From the IMG/VR virus record IMGVR_UViG_3300021197_000315, positions 1 to 34,688 of that record: a stretch of DNA of 34,688 nucleotides; one strand, given 5' to 3'. The translations under genes were made by a program, and so were the position numbers. The DNA comes from a virus. Under the pieces are notes generated by a model. It was given only the letters and a program-made list of their open reading frames with translations. It had not been told where the DNA came from and ran no database searches. Positions 6,255 through 12,193 of this stretch are shown one piece after another (the stretch's first letter is position 1; each line of letters starts with the position of its first letter).

Positions 6255-6581
6255 TTACGCGTAGTGAATTGCTTGGCGAATGTCTGACAAACGCTTGGTG
6301 TCCGCGCTGCTGTGACGATCGATGTTTTCAATGTCGTTTGCCATTGAGCGAAGACGATCTGCGCCCAGTTTGGAAAGCTCTTTGATTTGATCCATCTGTC
6401 CGCGAACACTGATCTGAACGCTGACTTCCATCTTGGCGTGGAACCAAGCAGATTTCATTGCGTCTCCAATCGGCTTACTTTGGCCCATTTTCTTGAAGCG
6501 ATTTACGATCGCCCAGGCTTCGGTCATGATCCATGCGCGGTTTGCGACGATCTTCCCGTTTTGCTCTTTCCATTTAAACAT
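6255..6581 (-). CDS. Unknown protein, first gene of the leftward operon
   Basis: A 108-residue protein with GGAGG seven bases upstream of ATG 6581. The N-terminus has WKEQNGKIVANRAWIMTEAW and ends in helical, charged sequence (MDQIKELSKLGADRLRSMAN). No catalytic motif is seen. As the promoter-proximal gene of the leftward early operon it may be an early host-takeover or DNA-associated protein. I do not recognise a named family. Confidence 0.75.
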   Translation of the reverse strand: MFKWKEQNGKIVANRAWIMTEAWAIVNRFKKMGQSKPIGDAMKSAWFHAKMEVSVQISVRGQMDQIKELSKLGADRLRSMANDIENIDRHSSADTKRLSDIRQAIHYA

Positions 6582-6698
6582 CTGTTTTCCTCCGTCAGTA
6601 ATTAACTTTTAAACGCGCCGATCAGCATATGCAAGAAAAAGTTTGCATTGTGTAAAAGTTTTTTCTAGTTATGCTGTCAGTATAAAATGGAGGAAGAC
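6582..6698. promoter_or_regulatory. Divergent early control region with repeated boxes
   Basis: This A+T-rich gap separates the leftward recombination operon from the rightward operon headed by a Cro-like gene. AAAAGTTT occurs at 6637-6644 and 6654-6661 (17 bases apart), and the inverted form AACTTTTA at 6604-6611 mirrors TAAAAGTT at 6653-6660. A TTGCAT hexamer lies at 6643-6648 and a TATAAA at 6681-6686. These are likely operator and promoter elements bound by the adjacent HTH protein. The exact transcription starts cannot be fixed. Confidence 0.6.
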
Positions 6699-6902
6699 AT
6701 GGATAAGACTAAAGCAGTGATGCTGTTTGATGATTGGTTCAAGTCGCAGGGCATCAGGAAGAACTGGTTTGCGCAGCAGCTTGGCGTTGATAGCGCATCG
6801 ATCTCGCGCTGGCTGTCTGGCAAGGTGAAGCCACACAATGCTGTTCGCAAGCGCATTGAAGAACTGACTGACGGTGCTGTGCCTATGGAGGCTTGGAAAT
6901 GA
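6699..6902 (+). CDS. Cro/C1-type helix-turn-helix regulator
   Basis: A 67-residue protein. ATG 6699 follows GGAGG by five bases, so it is preferred to ATG 6687. The helix-turn-helix is NWFAQQLGVDSASISRWLSG at about residues 21-40, the usual Cro/C1 arrangement. Size and position (first gene right of a divergent operator region) are those of lambda-like Cro proteins. It probably represses one or both divergent promoters. No larger CI-like repressor gene is visible in the window. Confidence 0.85.
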   Translation: MDKTKAVMLFDDWFKSQGIRKNWFAQQLGVDSASISRWLSGKVKPHNAVRKRIEELTDGAVPMEAWK

Positions 6903-7465
6903 AGGTTCTTGTTGCTTGTGAATATAGTGGTCGAGTTAGGGACGCTTTTATTGCGCGCGGCCATGACGCCGTGTCATGCGATCTTTTGCCTACAGAGGTT
7001 GATGGACCGCACATTCAGGGTGATGTTGTCGAGGTTCTTAAGCAGCCTTGGGACTTGGTAATTGCTCATCCTCCATGCACGCGCCTTTGTAACTCTGGTG
7101 TTAGATGGCTTGCGGAACGCAATCTTTGGGATGAAATGAAAGATGGCGCTGAATTTTTCTTAGCGTGTTTGAATTCAAATTCTTCTATGGTTGCTGTCGA
7201 AAACCCTGTGATGCACAAATATGCAAGAGAAATTGTTGGCCGTAGACCTGATTTTACCGTGCAGCCTTGGCAGTTTGGTGATCCAGCTAAAAAACGAACA
7301 TGCTTTTGGACGCGAGGTTTGTCGCCTTTGACACCTACCAGTTCAATGACAGCAGCGGACGCGCGTGCTGATTGTCATCTTGCAAGCCCTGGTCCAGATC
7401 GATGGAAAGAGCGTTCTAGAACTTATCAGGGCATTGCTGATGCAATGGCAGAGCAATGGGGATGA
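6899..7465 (+). CDS. Cytosine-5 DNA methyltransferase-like protein
   Basis: A 188-residue protein; ATG 6899 overlaps the previous stop and has GGAGG seven bases upstream. It begins MKVLVACEYSG (a SAM-binding motif I-like strand). The catalytic-loop motif is AHPPCTRLC (Pro59-Cys60), VENP at 100-103 is where ENV is usual, and DPAKKRTCFWTRG resembles motif VIII. This short phage family lacks a full target-recognition region. It may modify cytosine to evade host restriction, or be a minimal enzyme of another kind; activity is not certain. Confidence 0.75.
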   Translation: MKVLVACEYSGRVRDAFIARGHDAVSCDLLPTEVDGPHIQGDVVEVLKQPWDLVIAHPPCTRLCNSGVRWLAERNLWDEMKDGAEFFLACLNSNSSMVAVENPVMHKYAREIVGRRPDFTVQPWQFGDPAKKRTCFWTRGLSPLTPTSSMTAADARADCHLASPGPDRWKERSRTYQGIADAMAEQWG

Positions 7466-7821
7466 AAATGCAGCCTAAGTTCTTCCGCAAGCCTTCGCGC
7501 AACAAATACGGTGCGAAGAAAACGGTTGTGGGCGACATCAAGTTTGACAGCAAGAAAGAGGCTGCGCGCTGGATGGATTTGCAGCTTCTTGAGCGTGCAG
7601 GCGAGATCAGCGATCTGAAGCGCCAGGTTAAGGTCGAACTGATGGGCCAGTATCGTCCGCTTTACACGCGCACGGGGCGCAAGATGAAGCTGACATTTGA
7701 TTTCACATACATCGAAGATGAAGTTTTAATCCATGAAGACGTGAAGGGTATGCCCACACGGGATTATGAAGTGCGGGTTGCAGTGGCTCGTGCAATGGGC
7801 TTGGAGGTCAGGGAAACATGA
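7462..7821 (+). CDS. DUF1064 family nuclease (putative resolvase)
   Basis: A 119-residue protein. ATG 7462 gives an ATGA overlap; ATG 7468, with GGGGA five bases upstream, is equally possible. The pattern NKYGAKKTVVGDIKFDSKKE, then ARWMDLQLLERAGEI, then FDFTYIEDEVLIHEDVKG is the DUF1064 arrangement, with acidic and Lys residues of a PD-(D/E)XK-like core (Glu/Asp-x-Lys at IHEDVKG). Such proteins are thought to resolve branched phage DNA before packaging, in place of RusA. The role is by analogy. Confidence 0.82.
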   Translation: MKMQPKFFRKPSRNKYGAKKTVVGDIKFDSKKEAARWMDLQLLERAGEISDLKRQVKVELMGQYRPLYTRTGRKMKLTFDFTYIEDEVLIHEDVKGMPTRDYEVRVAVARAMGLEVRET

Positions 7822-8030
7822 AGCGGGACATTTTGATTTATTTGTTTGGAGTTGAGGCCGCTTCTGCCGGCGAGGTGTCGCAAGTGACGGGTCATCACCC
7901 GCGCGAGGTGCAGGATATGCTGATCCAGATGGATGACGATGGCGATGTTCTGATGAAAAACGGCATGTATCGGCTCAGTGCTGTTTCACGGCAACGCGCG
8001 GTAAAACGCTTGGACGATCGAACGATCTGA
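7818..8030 (+). CDS. Small winged-helix-like protein
   Basis: A 70-residue protein with an ATGA overlap at 7818 and AGGG five bases upstream. The order helix, AASAGEVSQVTGHHPREVQDML helix-turn-helix, then DGDVLMKNGMYRLS as a beta wing suggests a winged helix that senses or binds DNA. It directly precedes the structured element and the replication gene, so it may be a regulator of replication or of middle genes. No family is recognised. Confidence 0.7.
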   Translation: MKRDILIYLFGVEAASAGEVSQVTGHHPREVQDMLIQMDDDGDVLMKNGMYRLSAVSRQRAVKRLDDRTI

Positions 8031-8042
8031 TGTAAAATAAAT

Positions 8043-8074
8043 GGACGGGGAGCGTTGGAGCGCTCAACCCGTCC
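8043..8074 (+). other. Strong bulged stem-loop upstream of replication gene
   Basis: GGACGGG (8043-8049) pairs with CCCGTCC (8068-8074), and inside it GAGCG (8050-8054) pairs with CGCTC (8061-8065). The two pairs of arms leave a two-base AA bulge and a six-base TTGGAG loop. There is no T-run after it, so it is not an ordinary terminator. It may be a regulatory RNA fold or part of the replication origin. The rest of 8031-8191 carries no gene I can support. Confidence 0.65.
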
Positions 8075-8191
8075 TAGTAAGGCCCAGTCGCGCATATAGG
8101 CGGACGCGAGGAAGGCAGAACGCATAAGCAGGATGCGTTGGCTCAAATATACTTTGAGTTCGACGTTTCCACAACAGAAAAGGAAATGTCG

Positions 8192-8881
8192 ATGCACAGC
8201 TTCGATCCAAAGATTGCAACGAAAGTTGGCGTCAATGCCGCTGTTCTTTATCAGAACATTGTGTGGTGGACGCAGAAGAACGCCGCGAATGGCAAACACC
8301 TGCACGATGGTCGCCATTGGACATACAACAGCATCAAAGCCTTCGATGCTCTTTTCCCATACCTGACTTCAAAGCAGATCAGAACAGCCTTAGACAAGTT
8401 GGAAGATGCTGGCCTGATATTGTCTGGGACGTTCAACAAGGCGGGTTATGATCGAACAAAATGGTATTGCCCTGTAGAGCCAATCGATTTGCCCAAAAAG
8501 GCAAATGGAACTGCCCAGAAGGGCGAACCTATACCAGTTAGTAAACCAGATATTAAACCAGATACTTTATTTGGGTCAGAAGACCCAAAACCAAAAGCAA
8601 AGCGCTCTTGTTCATTGCCTGATGGTTGGGTGCCATCAGATCGAAACATCGAAGACGCAATGAAGCGGGGCTTTTCAACGGAGGAAACAAACCATGAAGC
8701 AGAACAGTTCAGAAATTATCACCACGCCAAAGGATCAACATTCAAAGATTGGGACGCTGCTTGGCGGACATGGCTTGGAAACGCTAAGAAGTTTGCCAGA
8801 TCACGTCCCACCAGAGCAAATGGAGGACATAACGCGCTCATGGCGGGATTTGCTTCATACGCCGCTGGCTTCGAAGATTGA
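8192..8881 (+). CDS. Replication initiator, O/DnaT-like
   Basis: A 229-residue protein if ATG 8192 is used (AGGA seven bases upstream); a TTG at 8138 with AGGA five bases upstream would add 18 residues. The N-terminal half is a winged helix typical of phage replication initiators: VGVNAAVLYQNIVWW, then YLTSKQIRTALDKLEDAGLI. After a Pro/Lys linker comes the C-terminal domain FRNYHHAKGSTFKDWDAAWR with TWLGNAKKF, which resembles the DnaT/primosome-like C-terminal domain of replication proteins. It should bind the origin and recruit host helicase. Its end overlaps the next frame by 188 bases. Confidence 0.8.
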   Translation: MHSFDPKIATKVGVNAAVLYQNIVWWTQKNAANGKHLHDGRHWTYNSIKAFDALFPYLTSKQIRTALDKLEDAGLILSGTFNKAGYDRTKWYCPVEPIDLPKKANGTAQKGEPIPVSKPDIKPDTLFGSEDPKPKAKRSCSLPDGWVPSDRNIEDAMKRGFSTEETNHEAEQFRNYHHAKGSTFKDWDAAWRTWLGNAKKFARSRPTRANGGHNALMAGFASYAAGFED

Positions 8882-9314
8882 GCGTGACGCGCTCGAAGAG
8901 GCGATGAATAAACTCTATACGCCTGCGCCGGCGAAGTGGATCACTGGTCGCATTGCTTCATTGCTTGCCCAGTATTTCCAAGGAGACATTTCCGAAGGCA
9001 TGATGAAGTCGATTGCAGATGATTGGTATCACGAACTGAAAGACTTCCCCGCTTGGTCGATCGCCAAGGCTGTTCGCTGGTGGATCGGGAAAGACAATCC
9101 TGATCGGCGCAAGAAGCCAATGACAGGCGACATCGCAGAGCGCGCCCAGAAAGAACTTGGCCCACTGATGGTGGCACGCGCAGCGATCAACAGCTTCGAC
9201 AGAGGCCACGTTCCTCTGATTGCACCGCAGCCCAGAGAGCGGATCAGCAAAGAACGCGCTGATGAAATCTTGTCCCAAGCTGGCTTCGCTGTAAAAAAGT
9301 TTGGTCATGAATGA
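8694..9314 (+). CDS. Replication-associated protein of unknown function
   Basis: The frame of 206 residues starts at ATG 8694, which has a strong GGAGG site nine bases upstream although it overlaps the initiator by 188 bases; an internal ATG at 8820 without a ribosome site is the alternative. The conserved-looking core starts near residue 50 (IERDALEEAMNKLY), with a helical block DWYHELKDFPAWSIAKAVRW and KKPMTGDIAERAQKELGPL. No P-loop is visible, so it is not a lambda P-like or DnaC ATPase. Its place after an initiator fits a helicase-loading or accessory role, but this is inference. Confidence 0.7.
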   Translation: MKQNSSEIITTPKDQHSKIGTLLGGHGLETLRSLPDHVPPEQMEDITRSWRDLLHTPLASKIERDALEEAMNKLYTPAPAKWITGRIASLLAQYFQGDISEGMMKSIADDWYHELKDFPAWSIAKAVRWWIGKDNPDRRKKPMTGDIAERAQKELGPLMVARAAINSFDRGHVPLIAPQPRERISKERADEILSQAGFAVKKFGHE

Positions 9315-9377
9315 AAAAATAATTTGCACTTTGCCTGATCTGGGTTTAATCTGGTCGGGCAATGAACGGAGGAAAAA

Positions 9378-9539
9378 ATGGGTTACGTTATTGGAATACC
9401 GCTATTCTTGGCATGGCTGACGCATGTCATCACCTGCTTGGCTGCTGGTGCTTGGGGATATTTGATTGCAGGGGCGTTGTTGTTCCCGATCGCAGTTATT
9501 CACGGCATCATGCTCTGGTTTGGTGCTGGAATGGTATGA
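9378..9539 (+). CDS. 53-residue two-helix membrane protein
   Basis: A short gene with GGAGG five to seven bases upstream of ATG 9378. The peptide is largely hydrophobic: VIGIPLFLAWLTHVITCLAA then WGYLIAGALLFPIAVIHGIM, consistent with two membrane helices. The pattern resembles small integral membrane proteins found in roseophage-like genomes (from memory). Its stop overlaps the next start. Role is unknown. Confidence 0.7.
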   Translation: MGYVIGIPLFLAWLTHVITCLAAGAWGYLIAGALLFPIAVIHGIMLWFGAGMV

Positions 9540-9745
9540 AGTGCGCTGGGCTTAATGATGAAATTGTTCGCTGCATCATCAAAGACCTTTCGGAAGGCTA
9601 TGGCGTGCAAGACATTGGACATCGCGGCCCAGCAACAGAAGAACAAGCTCGATACGTTGTCGATTTTATGCGGAAGCACGGGATGATCGACAAGTTCTAT
9701 CGAAAAGCAAAACGGAAGTGGAAAAGGCAATGCAAGTTACAATAA
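9536..9745 (+). CDS. Small HTH-like protein
   Basis: A 69-residue protein; ATG 9536 overlaps the preceding stop (ATGA). The sequence NDEIVRCIIKDLSEGYGVQD, HRGPATEEQARYVVDFMRKHG suggests a helix-turn-helix that ends in a very basic tail (KFYRKAKRKWKRQCKLQ). A longer frame from 9362 is only the previous gene read in another frame. It overlaps SSB by 16 bases. It may be a transcription factor of the middle operon; unnamed. Confidence 0.7.
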   Translation: MKCAGLNDEIVRCIIKDLSEGYGVQDIGHRGPATEEQARYVVDFMRKHGMIDKFYRKAKRKWKRQCKLQ

Positions 9746-10101
9746 TTGCGGGGAACGTAGGCAAAGACGCTGTTCTGCGCCGCACACAAGGTGGTGACGC
9801 TGTTCTGGGTTTCTCAGTGGCTGTGGACAACGGCAAAGACAAGAACGGCAACAAGCGCGACAGCACATGGTATTCGTGTTCGATCTGGGGCAAGCGCGCC
9901 GAAAGCCTTGAGAACTACATCAAGAAAGGCACAAAGCTGGCTCTGACAGGCCGCGTTGGTGTCGATGTTTACGAAGGGCGCGGATCACTGACGCTGAACG
10001 TAAATGAACTGACGTTCCAAGGTGGTGGCCAGCAGGGTGAACAGCGTGGCTATGACGCTCCGCCTGAAAATGATGATTTCGATGACGACATTCCGTTTTG
10101 A
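9730..10101 (+). CDS. ssb: Single-stranded DNA-binding protein
   Basis: A 123-residue protein from ATG 9730 (AAAAGG just upstream). It shows the OB-fold signature AGNVGKDAVLRRTQGGDAVL, then WYSCSIWGKRAE and GTKLALTGRVGVDVYEGRGS, and a short Gly/Gln linker to the acidic tip DDDIPF that recruits partner proteins. It coats single strands in replication and in ERF recombination. It is encoded on the rightward operon rather than with the ERF genes. Confidence 0.96.
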   Translation: MQVTIIAGNVGKDAVLRRTQGGDAVLGFSVAVDNGKDKNGNKRDSTWYSCSIWGKRAESLENYIKKGTKLALTGRVGVDVYEGRGSLTLNVNELTFQGGGQQGEQRGYDAPPENDDFDDDIPF

Positions 10102-10328
10102 GGCCATGGCGCGAGGGTGATCCAGTCGGTGCAGGTGAAGTCTATCTGCCCGACACCAAGACCAAGCAGGCATACACGAAAGCCTGCAAAGGTCAGATGA
10201 TCGAAAGCGCTGCACGGCACGTTCTGAGCCTGCCAAGTCTCGAACAGCGCCGCGCCTTCATAGCAAAGCACCCCGCACAAGAAGAACTAAAGCACAGAGT
10301 TCAAAAACTCTGGGAGGAAAAGAAATGA
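10098..10328 (+). CDS. Conserved small phage protein, TTG start
   Basis: A 76-residue protein. The only usable start near the 5' end is TTG 10098, overlapping the SSB stop (TTGA), with no clear ribosome site, so it is probably translated by coupling to SSB. The segments WREGDPVGAGEVYLP and SAARHVLSLPSLEQRRAFIA, then HRVQKLWEEKK, match a small phage family I think is DUF7696 (from memory). No catalytic residues are seen. Function is unknown. Confidence 0.72.
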   Translation: MRPWREGDPVGAGEVYLPDTKTKQAYTKACKGQMIESAARHVLSLPSLEQRRAFIAKHPAQEELKHRVQKLWEEKK

Positions 10329-10555
10329 TTGAGACACTAGCATACGTCACAATAATTGTGACGCAGGGAACCGCTGACATTCCAGAGGGAACACAATTCA
10401 TATCGATCGAGCCTATCCGCTGCATAGCCGGAACTGACGAAGGCATTGCCATGATCGAAGAAATGGGCGGCAAGGCAGACGCATTCTGTGATTACACATA
10501 CGCCCCAGCAAAATCCATCAGACCCAAAGCGCGCCCAGAGGGATTAGGATCATGA
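10325..10555 (+). CDS. Unknown protein of the middle operon
   Basis: A 76-residue protein with an excellent GGGAGGAAAAGAA site before ATG 10325 (ATGA overlap). It has an N-terminal hydrophobic strand (LAYVTIIVTQGTADIPEGTQ) and a central CIAGTDEGIAMIEEMGG. There are no known motifs. Ends with a Pro/Lys-rich tail. Confidence 0.7.
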   Translation: MIETLAYVTIIVTQGTADIPEGTQFISIEPIRCIAGTDEGIAMIEEMGGKADAFCDYTYAPAKSIRPKARPEGLGS

Positions 10556-10881
10556 GCCAGCAACAGATCAATGAATACCAAGACGCCTATCGAAAGGCAT
10601 GGGATGCGCAGAACAAGATCGATGCGAAGATCAACAAGATGGTGCTTGCGCCAGGTCAGCAACCCAGTTCTCAATATGACCCAGAGACTGGCAGAAAGCA
10701 TGGCAAGATGGGTGGCCGCAAAAAAGAGCAAACCGTTGAGAAGCTCACAGATAGGGCCAAGGTCATCAACAACATGCTCAAGCATGGCCTCACAACAGCA
10801 TCGATCGCTGGCATGTTGGAAGTTACAACGGAAACCGTCAGCAACATCGAAAAGCGCTATGGCCTACCACGCGATGAGTGA
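10552..10881 (+). CDS. HTH-containing phage protein
   Basis: A 109-residue protein (ATGA overlap at 10552). The N-terminal half is helical (YQDAYRKAWDAQNKIDAKIN), followed by a conserved-looking HGKMGGRKKEQTVEK. The C-terminal half is a helix-turn-helix, residues about 82-104 (LTTASIAGMLEVTTETVSNIE). It probably binds DNA and could act as a late or middle regulator. No specific family name is recognised. Confidence 0.75.
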   Translation: MSQQQINEYQDAYRKAWDAQNKIDAKINKMVLAPGQQPSSQYDPETGRKHGKMGGRKKEQTVEKLTDRAKVINNMLKHGLTTASIAGMLEVTTETVSNIEKRYGLPRDE

Positions 10882-11026
10882 AGACTTCGACATCACGCTT
10901 GAATTTGAACGAATAACTCAAACGCTCGAAGAAATGGCGCATTTCTCAGAACTGGCCGAAGACACACTGCGCCTTCTGATCGTCATAGCGCAAGAGAACA
11001 ACAGATTAAGGGGAGAAACAGAATGA
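10874..11026 (+). CDS. 50-residue helical protein
   Basis: A short gene in a different frame from its predecessor, overlapping it by eight bases; its stop is coupled to the next ATG (ATGA). The peptide is acidic and helical (EFERITQTLEEMAHFSELAE followed by TLRLLIVIAQENNRL), probably a coiled coil. Coupling to both neighbours is the main evidence. Role is unknown. Confidence 0.6.
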   Translation: MSEDFDITLEFERITQTLEEMAHFSELAEDTLRLLIVIAQENNRLRGETE

Positions 11027-11289
11027 GATACCGCAAGAAGCCTGTTGTGATTGAGGCAATGCAATACACGGCACACGAACCCGATGCTGTAACTGCATTT
11101 TTGGGTGGTGCGTGTTGGTGCAATGAAATCGGCCCAATTATATCAACACTGGAGGGCGACATGCAGATTTCTGATGGAGACTGGATTATCAAAGGCGTTA
11201 ACGGCGAGTTCTACCCGTGCAAGCCAGACATCTTTGAAAAGACATATGAGCTAGTGGAGGAAGTAGAAGGACAAGGCGATGATCTGTAA
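11023..11289 (+). CDS. Widespread conserved phage protein, unknown function
   Basis: An 88-residue protein with GGGGAG seven bases before ATG 11023. It shows the common phage pattern YRKKPVVIEAMQY ... STLEGDMQISDGDWIIKGVN, then GEFYPCKPDIFEKTYE. This family occurs in many unrelated tailed phages, but I know of no established activity. It is compact and beta-rich with a Cys pair (CWCN). Confidence 0.82.
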   Translation: MRYRKKPVVIEAMQYTAHEPDAVTAFLGGACWCNEIGPIISTLEGDMQISDGDWIIKGVNGEFYPCKPDIFEKTYELVEEVEGQGDDL

Positions 11290-11725
11290 CGGACGTAAGC
11301 TATACGACACCCGCCCACTGTCACCCATGTCAGCAATGAAGCTGCGCGAACACGGCGTCTCTTGGGGTATGTCAGAAGCAGGATATGATCTGCGCATCAA
11401 GCAATCGGTTCTGCTGCATCCGTTCAAGCGCTTTGCAATAGCCAGCACAGTCGAGCGCTTCGACATGCCGCGCGATCTGGTGGCTATCGTCCATGACAAA
11501 TCCACATGGGCGCGCAAAGGTCTATCTGTCTTCAACACAGTGATTGAACCTGGCTGGCGTGGCTGGCTGACGCTTGAATTGGTCTATCACGGGTGGAAAC
11601 CGCTTCGCATCCCAGCAGGCGCAGGCATCGCACAGGCTATCTTTCACCGCATAGAAGAACCCGCATCATACGGGAACGGAAAGTATCAAGATCAAGAAGA
11701 TCGACCGATTGAAGCGCGTAATTGA
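11279..11725 (+). CDS. dcd: dCTP deaminase-like nucleotide enzyme
   Basis: A 148-residue protein overlapping the previous gene by 11 bases. It shows the Dcd/dUTPase fold signatures: SEAGYDLRI at 32-40, KSTWARKGL at 74-82 (the S-x-x-A-R-x-G-L motif), EPGWRGWLTLEL at 90-101 with Glu100 at the catalytic position of Dcd, and GNGKYQDQ near the C-terminus. It would convert dCTP to dUTP (or hydrolyse both), feeding thymidylate synthesis. Shorter than E. coli Dcd (193). Confidence 0.85.
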   Translation: MICNGRKLYDTRPLSPMSAMKLREHGVSWGMSEAGYDLRIKQSVLLHPFKRFAIASTVERFDMPRDLVAIVHDKSTWARKGLSVFNTVIEPGWRGWLTLELVYHGWKPLRIPAGAGIAQAIFHRIEEPASYGNGKYQDQEDRPIEARN

Positions 11726-11731
11726 TATAAT
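11723..11731 (+). promoter_or_regulatory. Extended -10 promoter upstream of terminase
   Basis: TGATATAAT is a perfect extended -10 element, placed 64 bases before the small terminase ATG (11795), between the early/middle and morphogenesis genes. No good -35 is seen. A related TATAATGC sequence occurs before the portal gene. Confidence 0.55.
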
Positions 11732-11794
11732 GCCAACATTGCTTTATATTGCAGCCATGCGACCAGTCCGCTTGGCTGAGATATGAGGTGTAAA

Positions 11795-12193
11795 ATGGCA
11801 GCGAAGAAGAAAGTTGGAAGGCCCAGCAGTTATGACCCAAAGATGGTCAAACAAGCACGGGAATACATTAAGAAGCACTTAGAGCATGATGATCCAATCC
11901 CCACAGTGGCAGGATTGGCGTCAGTCATAGGGACCACCAGAAAGACGATTTATGATTGGGTGAAGCACCCTGAAAACGCAGAATTTAGTGACATCTTAGA
12001 GGAATTGCTGCAAAAACAAGAGCGAGTTCTAATTCGGAATGGCTTGCTGAACGCCTTCAATGCGCCAATCACCAAGATGATGCTGACCAAGCACGGATAT
12101 TCTGATAAGATTGAAAACGAAGTATCTGGACCTGGTGGTGGGCCGATTGTTCAGAAGATTGAGCGCACGATTGTAGATCCAAAGGAAGCATAA
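11795..12193 (+). CDS. Terminase small subunit
   Basis: A 132-residue protein from ATG 11795 (GAGGTG five to seven bases upstream), not the upstream codon at 11783. It begins AAKKKVGRPSSYDPKMVKQA and has a helix-turn-helix VAGLASVIGTTRKTIYDWVK at 39-58, then an oligomerisation helix and MMLTKHGYSDKIENEVSGPG. This is the usual plan of phage small terminases that bind the packaging initiation site. Its stop overlaps the next start (TAATG). The expected pac site may lie in or near this gene. Confidence 0.85.
   Translation: MAAKKKVGRPSSYDPKMVKQAREYIKKHLEHDDPIPTVAGLASVIGTTRKTIYDWVKHPENAEFSDILEELLQKQERVLIRNGLLNAFNAPITKMMLTKHGYSDKIENEVSGPGGGPIVQKIERTIVDPKEA

Noticed and set aside
9308-9421. 37-codon frame starting at ATG 9308
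   Set aside because: It has no ribosome site and crosses the strong ribosome site and start of the 53-residue membrane protein at 9378.
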